DNA of 33,656 nt from JAPOPJ01 sp964538885 (GTDB taxonomy: Archaea > Thermoproteota > Nitrososphaeria > Nitrososphaerales > Nitrosopumilaceae): positions 1 to 33,656 of the forward strand of contig CAZIHR010000127.1 in NCBI GenBank assembly GCA_964538885.1, written 5' to 3'. The position numbers and the translations under genes are program-made. Below, piece by piece: positions 6,756 through 14,256 of this stretch; the stretch's first letter is position 1, and each line of letters starts with the position of its first letter. The notes beneath the pieces were generated by a model. It made no database searches, was not told the DNA's origin, and saw only the letters and a list, made by a program, of their open reading frames with translations.

Positions 6756-7582
6756 TGCTTTGCCACCTCGGTAGTGTTCTGAGTTGTGTCATCTGTTGTG
6801 GCATGCTCTATTTCTACTTGTTTTTCAACTATTTTGCTTGTATCTGCCTCTTCTTCATTTGGCATTTTTTCGTCCTTTATCTCCTTTGTATCTTTAATGT
6901 CTTTTTCTTCCAATGCAGCTTCGGCCATGACGATCTTGTCTTTTCCTGCCTCTGCCATCACACCCTCTGTCTTTTTGGGTTCTTTCTGTTTTTCAGTTAT
7001 CATCTCAAACACTGGTACGTATTTTTCCTTCCTAGCAATTCTAATTCTAATTCCTATCAGTCCCATGGGTGTCTGAACATGTGCAATATCCTCATTAACA
7101 ATTATCTCGGCATGGTGCCCTGCCCTTGGCAGTATTCCTGCCGTGTGTTTTTCAAATGCAGAGCGGTCACCTCTCAATTTTCCAGAGATTGTGATCTGGA
7201 CACCCATGGCACCGCCACCCATAATCTGTTTTATGGTCCACATTGTGGCTCTTCTGAACGCGGTACCATTCTCTATGTGTGATGCCATTCTATTACACAT
7301 GACGCTTGGAGATAACTCTGGTCGATTGATCTCGACTACTTCCACTTGGGGATTCTTTAGCTCAAAGTGTGTGGCAAGCTTGTCAGTAAGTTCTCTAATG
7401 CCTGCACCCTTTCTTCCTATTACCAATCCAGGTCTTGTTACATGTAATGCTACTCTAGTACCAGTAGGTGTTTTTGAGATCTCTGCATGTGAAAAACCAG
7501 CATCTTTGATCGCGCCACGTAGATAGCTCTTCAGAAGCATCATGTTGTAATTGTCTCTTATCACATTCTTGATTGATGACAA
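6752..7582 (-). CDS. rps3: 30S ribosomal protein uS3 with long acidic tail
   Basis: A 276-residue uS3. The KH domain holds the GxxG motif in VIGRKGAG (residues 54-61), followed by the C-terminal S3 domain through about residue 197 (GGGAMGVQITISGKLRGDRS, TPMGLIGIRIRIARKEKY). The last 80 residues or so are a low-complexity Glu/Lys/Asp tail, long for an archaeal uS3. It shapes the mRNA entry channel. The gene starts 1 nt after the uL22 stop. Confidence 0.97.
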   Translation of the reverse strand: MSSIKNVIRDNYNMMLLKSYLRGAIKDAGFSHAEISKTPTGTRVALHVTRPGLVIGRKGAGIRELTDKLATHFELKNPQVEVVEINRPELSPSVMCNRMASHIENGTAFRRATMWTIKQIMGGGAMGVQITISGKLRGDRSAFEKHTAGILPRAGHHAEIIVNEDIAHVQTPMGLIGIRIRIARKEKYVPVFEMITEKQKEPKKTEGVMAEAGKDKIVMAEAALEEKDIKDTKEIKDEKMPNEEEADTSKIVEKQVEIEHATTDDTTQNTTEVAKQ

Positions 7583-7583
7583 G

Positions 7584-8042
7584 TTAAATCTCCTCTGCCA
7601 CCAATTCTATATGTGTCCGCACGTTGTTTTTTGGAGTGGCGCGGCCATTTGCTCTTGGAATGAATCTCTTCACCAACACTCCTTTGTGAGTAGTTACGTT
7701 TATCAGCTTCAGTCTGTCCAGATCCATTCCTGTATATTCTGCATTTGCTTCTAGGTTATCAAGTGCCTTGATGAATACTGTTGCGGTCTTTTGCGGGTAT
7801 CTGCCTGCCATCATACCTGGATCTGACTTGTGACCCACCTGTTTATTGTATCTGCCAAATGCAATTGCTCTTTGTTTGTTTATTACTGCTTGCAAATAGT
7901 CTCTGGCCTTTTCAATAGTTAATCCCTTGATTGCAACTGCTACTTCTCGTGCATGCTTATGTGAGATGTCGTTCTCTCTTACGGATGCGCGCACATGCTT
8001 TGTAGAATCAAAATATTGAAATGCATAGTCAAATCTTCCCAT
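7584..8042 (-). CDS. rpl22: 50S ribosomal protein uL22
   Basis: From the ATG at 8042 (MGRFDYAFQYFDST) this is a 152-residue archaeal uL22. A GTG at 8051 overlapping the uS19 stop is the alternative, but the AGTGAT just before 8042 resembles a Shine-Dalgarno match for the ATG. The family core KALDNLEANAEYTGMD and the C-terminal RAxGRATPxxxxxxHIE pattern (RANGRATPKNNVRTHIE) are clear. It lines the exit tunnel. Confidence 0.96.
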   Translation of the reverse strand: MGRFDYAFQYFDSTKHVRASVRENDISHKHAREVAVAIKGLTIEKARDYLQAVINKQRAIAFGRYNKQVGHKSDPGMMAGRYPQKTATVFIKALDNLEANAEYTGMDLDRLKLINVTTHKGVLVKRFIPRANGRATPKNNVRTHIELVAEEI

Positions 8043-8047
8043 TTTTA

Positions 8048-8443
8048 TCACTTTAGTGGCACATAGAGACTAGATCTTGATGCGCCTACGCCTGGTGCGC
8101 CGTGAGAGACTCTCTTATTTGTTATTACGTATTCACCAAGATAGTGACCAATCATCTCAGTTTTGATTCCAACTGGCACAAATTCTTTTCCTGAAAACAC
8201 GTTGACTGTAACTCCAACCATATATGGTAGTATGATTAGATCCCTGAGATGGGTCTTGATGGGATTTTTTAGTTTGCCTGCCTTGGCAGCCTTTATCTCT
8301 TCAATGAGCTTCCTTTTGCCATCTGTAATCCCCCTCGTAAGTGAACGTCTCTGCCTTGAATTGAATAGTTGAAACAGTTTTTCTAGAGACATCTTGTCCA
8401 ATTCTTCATTTGTAATTCCTCTATATGCAAACTCTCTAACCAT
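8048..8443 (-). CDS. rps19: 30S ribosomal protein uS19
   Basis: A 131-residue archaeal uS19 with FAYRGITNEELDKMSLEK at the start and KTHLRDLIILPYMVGVTVNVFSGKEF in the core, ending GAPGVGASRSSLYVPLK. It contacts the A-site region of the small-subunit head with uS13. It directly follows uL23; the uL2 gene usually found between them is absent. A GGTGAG Shine-Dalgarno sits just before the ATG. Confidence 0.97.
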   Translation of the reverse strand: MVREFAYRGITNEELDKMSLEKLFQLFNSRQRRSLTRGITDGKRKLIEEIKAAKAGKLKNPIKTHLRDLIILPYMVGVTVNVFSGKEFVPVGIKTEMIGHYLGEYVITNKRVSHGAPGVGASRSSLYVPLK

Positions 8444-8448
8444 TTTTT

Positions 8449-8454
8449 CTCACC
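8449..8454 (-). promoter_or_regulatory. Shine-Dalgarno of rps19
   Basis: GGTGAG, matching the GGTGATC anti-SD complement at five bases, lies 5 nt before the ATG at 8443. It stands out because uS19 follows a 44-nt gap, whereas most genes in this cluster overlap the preceding stop and rely on coupling. Confidence 0.6.
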
Positions 8455-8487
8455 ATTATCTGTATTGTGTGGGTTTTATCGTCCATA

Positions 8488-8754
8488 TTATAGCATTCCT
8501 ATCTTTGTTGCCAAGTCACGTGCTTTTTCGGCACTTTCAAATTGCACAAATGCCTTCTTTCCATAGATTGTCCTTGCCGTGTTAATGTTGATTACCTTTT
8601 GATTGTATAGTGTGTTTACTGCCTCGGCAATCTCTGGCTTACTTGCTGTAGTCTTTACAATAAAGCAAATCTTGCTCTCGTTTTCTACCAATGCAAACGT
8701 CTTTTCTGTAATGTGTGGCTTTAGAATTATCTTATTTGCTAGTGGTACATTCAT
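8488..8754 (-). CDS. rpl23: 50S ribosomal protein uL23
   Basis: An 88-residue uL23 with the ILKPHITEKTFALVENESK opening and the EAVNTLYNQKVININTARTI segment, followed by KKAFVQFESAEKARDLATKIGML. It lies at the tunnel exit, next to uL29, and binds SRP and chaperones. ATG overlaps the uL4 stop by 4 nt (ATGA). Confidence 0.96.
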   Translation of the reverse strand: MNVPLANKIILKPHITEKTFALVENESKICFIVKTTASKPEIAEAVNTLYNQKVININTARTIYGKKAFVQFESAEKARDLATKIGML

Positions 8755-9566
8755 TGCATCTTCACCATTATTTCTAGATGAGTTGACTTTATTTTTGCAA
8801 TCTCTTCAATTGCATTTTCAGAATATACAGTAAGTCTGATCGGATCAGAACCCGGAGCAAGATCCAACACACTCAGATCTTTTACAGCTCTGACATCTAC
8901 CCCGGGCAACGCTCCACATGCTTTTTTCATATTATTGGTATTCTTTGTTACAAATAGAATACTCTTTCCCACCTTTTTGCTCCTTCCTCTAAGTGCAGAT
9001 TTGCCAGTTCTGGGTTTTCTTGTTTCTAGTCTTTTTACATCATCTGATAAATTCAGTGCGTCTAGTATTTTTGTCATCTCAGATGCCTTTGATACTGACT
9101 CTATATTGTTTGTCACTACAAGTGGGAATGCCTCAATCTTATCCACCTTGTGCCCTCTAGATGTAATAATGTTTTTTGATGCAGTTGCAGCGATTGCTGA
9201 ACACAGTGCAAGTTTGTTTTCTTTTTTGTTTAGCTTTTTGTATATATTTTTGTCAACTATGGGTGGGTGTGCTTGTCTACCGCCCCTCACAGATGCCACG
9301 CCGCCTGCTTGTCCTTGCCGACCACCCCCTCCACCACGCATCTTTGCTATACGAGATTGGCCTCTACCGGTGGGAGGATCATTTGACCTTGCCACAACAT
9401 CCATACCAGCTGTCGGGTGTCGTCCCTGCCGCTGAAATCTGTGCGAATTCAGATTGGTAAATGCCTTGTGAATTATATCTTTCCTAAATGGTGTTGCAAA
9501 TACTGCTGGAAGCTCAATCTCTCCACTACGTGTACCTTCAAGAGTCAATGTTGGAGTCTTTGTCAT
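8751..9566 (-). CDS. rpl4: 50S ribosomal protein uL4
   Basis: A 271-residue archaeal uL4 with the Arg/Gly-rich internal loop that reaches into the exit tunnel (about residues 60-100: RGQSRIAKMRGGGGGRQGQAGGV) and the C-terminal GRSKKVGKSILFVTKN and LAPGSDPIRLTVYSE segments. ATG overlaps the uL3 stop by 4 nt. Confidence 0.97.
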   Translation of the reverse strand: MTKTPTLTLEGTRSGEIELPAVFATPFRKDIIHKAFTNLNSHRFQRQGRHPTAGMDVVARSNDPPTGRGQSRIAKMRGGGGGRQGQAGGVASVRGGRQAHPPIVDKNIYKKLNKKENKLALCSAIAATASKNIITSRGHKVDKIEAFPLVVTNNIESVSKASEMTKILDALNLSDDVKRLETRKPRTGKSALRGRSKKVGKSILFVTKNTNNMKKACGALPGVDVRAVKDLSVLDLAPGSDPIRLTVYSENAIEEIAKIKSTHLEIMVKMQ

Positions 9567-10555
9567 ACAACTACCTCCAGTATATTTGGTTTTGAAATTC
9601 TAGATGGCACATTTCTTATCTGCCGCCTCATCTTGATTAATCTCTTATATGTTCCCGGAACTGAGCCCTTGAGTACCATATAGTCTCCTTTGACTAGACC
9701 AAAATGCTTGTATCCTCCATCTGGATTGATCTTTACATTCCCATCTTCTGTATTTCCGATTATCATTATCCGTTTGTCGTATTCAATTCTTTGATGAAAC
9801 CCCATTTGTCCTGCTCTTGGAACTGTATACATTACATATTGTGGCGATATTGGACCAAGTGAACCAAGTTCACGTACAGTCTTTCTAGATTTGTGCTGTT
9901 TTTTCTTCGCACCATATCTTTGAATTACTCCCTGCCATCCTTTCCCTTTGGTAATGGCTGCCACATCCACACTTGATCCTGTCTCAAAGACCTGCTCCAC
10001 CTTGATCTCCTTTCCCAACATCTCTTTAACATGTTCAAATTTTTGTGCAATATCTTTTCCGCTGACTGATGCCTCAAAAATGTATGGTTTTTTTTGCTCC
10101 AGTCCTGCTGCCCTTGGAGATACTGCAACTATAGCAAATATCTCCTTAATTTTTTCTAGGTTTTTCTCTGCTGCCGACATTGCTCCGTCCTTGTTTGTCA
10201 ATTTTATCTCTTTTGAGATGTTCTTTGGAATGTCTTCTGCAAAAACGTCAAATTTTGCATGCAGACCTCCGTGGTCTTTGTAATATCCTCGAATTCCTAA
10301 GACTGTGACTGGCGGGGTGACAAGTACTGTTCCTAAACTTACAAGCTGCTTTCCTGCATTGGGTGTCTTGTCACGGTCATCAATGCTAACAATCTGTACA
10401 CAACCTGCTTTGAATCCACAATGTGCCAAGATCTTTGGCTCATCATCACTAGTTTCTGGCCATGCTCGTATTCTTGCCTCCATGCTTTTGGCGCGCCCTC
10501 TTGGCAGATATGCAAGGCTTCCTCTTCTAGGCTGGCCATGTTTTCTATGTCCCAT
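9563..10555 (-). CDS. rpl3: 50S ribosomal protein uL3
   Basis: A 330-residue archaeal/eukaryotic-type uL3 starting MGHRKHGQPRRGSLAYLPRG. The QVFETGSSVDVAAITKGKGWQGVIQRYG segment (mid-protein) is the family signature, and RAGQMGFHQRIEYDKR lies at the loop that approaches the peptidyl-transferase centre. It nucleates 23S rRNA folding. As the first ribosomal protein gene it probably has its own promoter: a TATA-like TTTATTA near 10588 would give an almost leaderless mRNA. Confidence 0.97.
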   Translation of the reverse strand: MGHRKHGQPRRGSLAYLPRGRAKSMEARIRAWPETSDDEPKILAHCGFKAGCVQIVSIDDRDKTPNAGKQLVSLGTVLVTPPVTVLGIRGYYKDHGGLHAKFDVFAEDIPKNISKEIKLTNKDGAMSAAEKNLEKIKEIFAIVAVSPRAAGLEQKKPYIFEASVSGKDIAQKFEHVKEMLGKEIKVEQVFETGSSVDVAAITKGKGWQGVIQRYGAKKKQHKSRKTVRELGSLGPISPQYVMYTVPRAGQMGFHQRIEYDKRIMIIGNTEDGNVKINPDGGYKHFGLVKGDYMVLKGSVPGTYKRLIKMRRQIRNVPSRISKPNILEVVV

Positions 10556-10605
10556 GAATAGATCGAAATCTTAATGAACTGCCTAATAAATGATGGTAAA
10601 TTGTT

Positions 10606-10633
10606 GTTAACCTGATTTTTTTTGCAAGTTAAC
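10606..10633. promoter_or_regulatory. Paired GTTAAC boxes upstream of rpl3
   Basis: GTTAAC at 10606-10611 and again at 10628-10633, separated by exactly 16 nt, in the gap before rpl3. The same box pair and spacing recurs upstream of bioB at 18647-18674. Here the pair lies just upstream of a TATA-like TTTATTA, a place fit for an activator or for an unrelated promoter. Two self-palindromic half-sites one or two helical turns apart is what a dimeric DNA-binding protein would need. Confidence 0.35.
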
Positions 10634-10643
10634 TGTTTTTCTT

Positions 10644-10754
10644 TCACATATCTAGTAGATCTGATAACATGTATGTCAATACGACTGCACCGATAATTAT
10701 TCCCGCCGCACCCATGCTGATTGCCATAATTAAAAAATTCTTTTTCTCAGGCAC
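10644..10754 (-). CDS. 36-aa single-pass membrane peptide
   Basis: A GTG-started frame overlaps the SPOUT stop by 8 nt (GTGCCTGA) and encodes a charged N-terminus (PEKKNF), one hydrophobic helix of about 22 residues (LIMAISMGAAGIIIGAVVLT), and a short tail SDLLDM. The tight overlap with the upstream gene and the clean single membrane segment argue for a real gene. No family recognised. It lies between the SPOUT gene and uL3 on the same strand. Confidence 0.55.
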   Translation of the reverse strand: MPEKKNFLIMAISMGAAGIIIGAVVLTYMLSDLLDM

Positions 10755-11583
10755 CTTTTGTTGTTTGACTGGTCGTACTATATGCATTGATAATTGACAG
10801 TGTTCCTAATAGTGCTTCCTCAAGTCTCACTGTCTGCGTTGCCTGCCCATTAAAAAAATTCAATATCTTTGCATTTTGAATCTGTCTCATATTGCTGCCT
10901 AAAATATCATGTATGCCTCTGTCTGGAGAGCCAAACACCACTAGTACTGGCTTGTCTTGTCCTGTATATCTTGTAATTTGTTCGCTTGTGACAGTCTTTC
11001 CTCTCCTTGATGTTATTATGGTATTTCCTTCCCATTCCTTTAATAGTGAATGTAGACTTGCTCTTTCCTTTACTGTATATCCTCCATATTGAGTAGTGCC
11101 ATACTTTGAAATTTCTTTGATTGCAAGCTTGGGCCATCCTTCCTTGAACATCACTGTAATGCGTCGTCCAGCCTGACTTTTGCCAAAGTATTCTATCATC
11201 TGACCTATTCCTACATCGACATATTTTTTGCCTTTGTTTTTTACTATTATGCCGTCTCGTGTGTTGCCAGCGATGATTTTTTTTGGATCAATAGCTGTCA
11301 CATGACTTGGTATCTTTAGCGGGTGTAGTACTCCTGCAAACTTTAATTCATTCATTTTTGGAAACAACTTTTTTCGCAGAAACTGTGGTGTCTCCAGATA
11401 TCTCAAGATTGTAATCAAGAGACTTTTATCTTCCTTGTCGCCTCCTTCACCATATACATATATGGTCTCAGCAGAAAATATTGCACACGCTCTTGCCAAG
11501 ACAGAGATCTTGCGCGTCTTGTCCACCTTTGTTGATTCATCTGAAAGTGACGAATCTGGAATTGCTACAGATAATCTTAACAC
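10747..11583 (-). CDS. SPOUT-family RNA methyltransferase (COG2106 type)
   Basis: The likely start is the GTG at 11583 (VLRLSVAIPDSSL), 13 nt after the psmA stop; the frame is open further but would overlap psmA by 83 nt. That gives 278 residues. N-terminal SVAIPDS and KISVLARACAIFSAETIYVYG, an inserted OB-like domain with the HVTAIDPKKI segment, and the C-terminal knot with VLVVFGSPDRGIHDIL match archaeal DUF171/SPOUT1-like proteins. The family is held to methylate rRNA; the target here is inferred. It sits next to uL3 in several archaea. Confidence 0.85.
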   Translation of the reverse strand: MLRLSVAIPDSSLSDESTKVDKTRKISVLARACAIFSAETIYVYGEGGDKEDKSLLITILRYLETPQFLRKKLFPKMNELKFAGVLHPLKIPSHVTAIDPKKIIAGNTRDGIIVKNKGKKYVDVGIGQMIEYFGKSQAGRRITVMFKEGWPKLAIKEISKYGTTQYGGYTVKERASLHSLLKEWEGNTIITSRRGKTVTSEQITRYTGQDKPVLVVFGSPDRGIHDILGSNMRQIQNAKILNFFNGQATQTVRLEEALLGTLSIINAYSTTSQTTKGA

Positions 11584-11596
11584 GTTGGTTATTTGC

Positions 11597-12340
11597 TTAG
11601 TTGGCCTGTTTGTTTTCAAGATATTTCTTTTTGGCACTTTCTGCATATTCTTCAATCTGCTCATTTGGGACAATCGCATAGGTTTTGCTCTTTATTGTGA
11701 TCTGTGCCATTCTGATGTGATTTGTGCCTTCTTTGTCTTCGCTTGTCAGATATATTCCTGCTGCTGCTAGTACTGCGGCCTCTTCAAGTGACATGTCTGG
11801 TTTATACATGTCATCAAGAAACTCTGTTACCTTCTCTGCTCCAGACCCTATTGCAATTGCATCATATGAGATGTATGTTCCACTGGGATCTGTTAGGTAT
11901 AATTGCGCGGCATCCCTTGTCACTCCACCTAATATCAGTGCCACTCCATATGGTCTTACACCTGCATACTGTGTGTACTGCTGGCACTGATCAGCCAAGT
12001 GTTTTGCTATTGTCTCAACATCGACATCTTCGTCATAAATCAGTCTATTACTCTGCGAAAAGAATCTTGCATTATCTACCTGACTTCTTGCATCTGGAAT
12101 GTATCCGGCAGCTGCCACTCCTACATGATCATCTATTTGAAACAATTTTTGTGCCGTACCAGAAATTTGTAATTTTCTTGGTCTTTCTTCTACCGCAATT
12201 ATTATTCCTTCTTTACATTTTATGCCTATTGCAATGGTGCCTCTTCTTACAGTCTCTATGGCGTATTCAACTTGATACAATCTTCCATCGGGAGAGAAGA
12301 CGGTGATTGCTCTGTCGTAGCCTTGTTGTGCTGGAAGCAT
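11597..12340 (-). CDS. psmA: Proteasome subunit alpha
   Basis: A 247-residue alpha subunit. The N-terminal gate segment YDRAITVFSPDGRLYQVEYA (about 8-27) is the alpha-type signature, and the GRLYQVEYA end and RPYGVALILGG near residue 130 follow. It forms the outer rings of the 20S proteasome and gates substrate entry with its AAA+ partner. It has no catalytic Thr, as expected. It is the first gene of the minus-strand run and is divergent from DUF371 over 43 bp. Confidence 0.97.
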   Translation of the reverse strand: MLPAQQGYDRAITVFSPDGRLYQVEYAIETVRRGTIAIGIKCKEGIIIAVEERPRKLQISGTAQKLFQIDDHVGVAAAGYIPDARSQVDNARFFSQSNRLIYDEDVDVETIAKHLADQCQQYTQYAGVRPYGVALILGGVTRDAAQLYLTDPSGTYISYDAIAIGSGAEKVTEFLDDMYKPDMSLEEAAVLAAAGIYLTSEDKEGTNHIRMAQITIKSKTYAIVPNEQIEEYAESAKKKYLENKQAN

Positions 12341-12383
12341 TTGAATATGGTGCCCTTAAAGTTTAATTTAAGTCTAGCCTGTC
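12341..12383. promoter_or_regulatory. Compact divergent promoter psmA / DUF371
   Basis: Only 43 bp separate the two start codons. The stretch contains the AT-rich TTAAAGTTTAATTTAAG, which can be read as TATA-like on both strands. With TATA boxes about 25 nt from each start, both mRNAs would be close to leaderless. Confidence 0.4.
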
Positions 12384-12806
12384 ATGCTTGGCATGATCTT
12401 TGAGATAGAGTTTTCTGGCCACAAAAATATACGATCAAACCATCAAAAATCAATCGAGATTACAAAGGATCAAAATTTGACTCCTAGTGGTGACTGTATT
12501 GTGGGTGTCAACTCTTCTGCTGCATGCTCTGACTTGCCTAGCCAACTAAAGGAAAAATTACGTAATGCAGACACTGTTGTATCATTTACATTCATTGTGG
12601 GATCCTACAAATTTGTTGTATCTGGTCGGGGGCATCCCGAACTCATCCATACTCACAATAATGATATAGTTATACGTAAAAGCAAATTTATTTGTCCCCG
12701 GACCCTAGCTATAAAATGTGACAAGGCATCTGATCTCCTTCCACGTGAAATGGTTCATTTACTACAAGACCCAGAAACTAGGGGAAAGCTGATCATACAA
12801 ATTTAG
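12384..12806 (+). CDS. DUF371 family protein
   Basis: This 140-residue protein carries the DUF371 pattern: an N-terminal FSGHKNIRSNHQKSIEITKD block, LTPSGDCIVGVNSS (about 32-45), then SGRGHPELIHTHNNDIVIRKS and the DLLPREMVHLLQDP tail. DUF371 is archaea-specific and has no demonstrated function. It starts at the ATG at 12384, divergent from psmA; an alternative ATG three codons in is possible. Confidence 0.85.
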   Translation: MLGMIFEIEFSGHKNIRSNHQKSIEITKDQNLTPSGDCIVGVNSSAACSDLPSQLKEKLRNADTVVSFTFIVGSYKFVVSGRGHPELIHTHNNDIVIRKSKFICPRTLAIKCDKASDLLPREMVHLLQDPETRGKLIIQI

Positions 12807-12908
12807 AAAGATGAATTATACAATGAGTTGTTTTTGTCTGTTTTATTGTAGTGTAGCTCATGCCAATATTATGGCAAATTAGCTCAACATGCTCAAGAAT
12901 TTACTGTC

Positions 12909-12917
12909 TTTTTTTTT
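12909..12917 (+). terminator. Oligo-T terminator candidate after DUF371
   Basis: A run of nine T on the coding strand about 100 nt past the DUF371 stop. Archaeal RNA polymerase terminates on such tracts without a hairpin. Confidence 0.4.
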
Positions 12918-12971
12918 GTACAAGAATCTTTCATATGTGACAGTTTTATATGAATTATTTATAGAATAGAT

Positions 12972-13091
12972 ATGGGTTTAAAAACCAAAGTTTTTCTTTT
13001 AATTCCTCTGGCAGTTTTTGCAGCTATAATATTTGGATTTGGTTTGTACAATACCTTGTGCAAAAATTCCAACATATCTCTCAATTGTTAG
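12972..13091 (+). CDS. 39-aa single-pass membrane peptide
   Basis: ATG-started frame: a Lys-containing N-terminus (MGLKTK), a hydrophobic helix (VFLLIPLAVFAAIIFGFGLY, residues 7-26), and a short polar tail with two Cys (C30 and the terminal C39). The membrane helix and the T8 tract 12 nt after the stop support a real small gene. No homologous family recognised. Confidence 0.5.
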   Translation: MGLKTKVFLLIPLAVFAAIIFGFGLYNTLCKNSNISLNC

Positions 13092-13103
13092 TAATTGAAT
13101 TTG

Positions 13104-13111
13104 TTTTTTTT
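13104..13111 (+). terminator. Oligo-T terminator candidate after the 39-aa ORF
   Basis: Eight T in a row 12 nt after the TAG of the small membrane ORF, on its coding strand; a typical archaeal terminator. Confidence 0.5.
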
Positions 13112-13169
13112 GGTTTTGTAAAAACTAGTTTAGCGAGAGCCTCATAAACTACCAATATACATCAAGCAT

Positions 13170-13505
13170 GTGGAAAGACACATAGTTGAGCTGCCAATTA
13201 GTAAAAAACCAAGTGACCGAGATCTCATGCGACTCTGCGAGTATTTCAAAGAGATGCCAATTGAAGAGATTCTTGCTGGACTCAAGTTTGCTAAGAGTCG
13301 CTGGTCCGCAAAGAACAGTGGAATTTTAAAGGTGGGACGAAAGAGTATTATTCAAAAAGAGATCCACTCGGTAACTGCAGAACAGGCCCGTTGGCGACTA
13401 AAAAATTGGAAGATGATGATTGCTAATTATAGGAGGAGGGGGTACAGCTACCCCACAATATCGCGGATCAAAAAAATGCTGATCCTGAAGAGCAAGACTG
13501 CCTGA
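13170..13505 (+). CDS. Unknown basic protein, 111 aa
   Basis: A GTG-started frame. The N-terminal half has the look of a helical domain (SDRDLMRLCEYFKEMPIEEILAGLKFAKSRW, in parts), and the C-terminal half is strongly basic with Trp/Arg-rich AEQARWRLKNWKMM and NYRRRGYSYPTISRIKKM, which suggests nucleic-acid binding. I recognise no domain. It stands alone on the plus strand and converges on cdvB with only 4 nt between stops. Confidence 0.6.
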   Translation: MERHIVELPISKKPSDRDLMRLCEYFKEMPIEEILAGLKFAKSRWSAKNSGILKVGRKSIIQKEIHSVTAEQARWRLKNWKMMIANYRRRGYSYPTISRIKKMLILKSKTA

Positions 13506-13509
13506 AATC

Positions 13510-14163
13510 CTACATGGGGATTCCAGACTGTTGCCTCCTAGCGGTATGCTGTTTGAGATCATTTGGGATGTCTGGTATTGATTCTTTTGCCTGCCCTGCA
13601 ATAATAGAGTGCGCCTCCTCTAGTATTGCAACAGTGTCTGCATTTGCCTCTGTCCCTACATCTATCGTCCTGCCGCCTCCGATGGATGAACTTGCTGTAA
13701 TTTCACTGAGTATTTGGGAGAGATCTTGCATGGATGTATTTGCCTCTGGCATTAGTCCACTGAGTGATGGACTTAATCCCCTAATGATTGACATGCACGG
13801 ATTTAGTGTGACCACGACATCACCAAGCTCCGACACGGTGTTGAGCCTCAAGTTGATCTGTTCCATAGAGAGCCTTGCACCATCTATCATGTCCTTCATC
13901 TTTCTTATCTGCACCAGCTCATTGGCGTATGCCTGAGCATAGATGTTGTTATGTGATCTCTGCGCGTGGACAATCTTGTCAAATATGCCATCGTGCTTTA
14001 CCTGTAGTTTTTCAGTGATTTCTTCCAGCTTTGTGATCTGCTGTTTCAGCTTTTTCTGCGCAAATTCTATCTTGGTTCTTAATGGTATATCGGGCTTTAT
14101 TCGCCCCATTACCTTCTGTGATATGCTTTCGCCTTGGATCTTGTTCCACGAATTGCTGATCAT
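13510..14163 (-). CDS. cdvB: CdvB-type ESCRT-III-like cell division protein
   Basis: The start is the ATG at 14163, preceded by a strong GGAGGT four bases upstream; the frame is open to a TTG at 14175. The 217-residue protein opens with ISNSWNKI, then the basic helix 1 and long helical hairpin of the Snf7/ESCRT-III fold (about residues 25-125, heptad-rich). A Ser/Gly-rich linker follows, then SIPDIPNDL, which resembles a MIM2-type motif for binding the CdvC/Vps4 MIT domain. CdvB polymers constrict the division neck in Thaumarchaeota. Several paralogues usually exist; which one this is I cannot tell. Confidence 0.85.
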   Translation of the reverse strand: MISNSWNKIQGESISQKVMGRIKPDIPLRTKIEFAQKKLKQQITKLEEITEKLQVKHDGIFDKIVHAQRSHNNIYAQAYANELVQIRKMKDMIDGARLSMEQINLRLNTVSELGDVVVTLNPCMSIIRGLSPSLSGLMPEANTSMQDLSQILSEITASSSIGGGRTIDVGTEANADTVAILEEAHSIIAGQAKESIPDIPNDLKQHTARRQQSGIPM

Positions 14164-14167
14164 GTGT

Positions 14168-14173
14168 ACCTCC
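14168..14173 (-). promoter_or_regulatory. Strong Shine-Dalgarno of cdvB
   Basis: GGAGGT lies 4 nt before the ATG at 14163 and decides the start over the in-frame TTG upstream. Confidence 0.6.
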
Positions 14174-14222
14174 AAGCCACCCTCTATGGTTTTGTTTAAA
14201 ACCGATGTGTGCTAGTAGACGT

Positions 14223-14238
14223 TGTAACCTCGGTTACA
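14223..14238. promoter_or_regulatory. Perfect palindrome upstream of cdvB
   Basis: TGTAACC-TC-GGTTACA, two 7-bp arms around a 2-nt centre, lies 60 nt before the cdvB start and 19 nt after the tlpA stop. The short loop is too tight for a good RNA hairpin, so an operator for a dimeric regulator is the better reading. Confidence 0.5.
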
Positions 14239-14256
14239 GTGGGCTCGGGTGACAAC

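Noticed and set aside
6803..7282. 159-codon plus-strand ORF within rps3
   Set aside because: Phe/Cys-rich shadow of the uS3 coding strand; the uS3 KH motif fixes the true frame.
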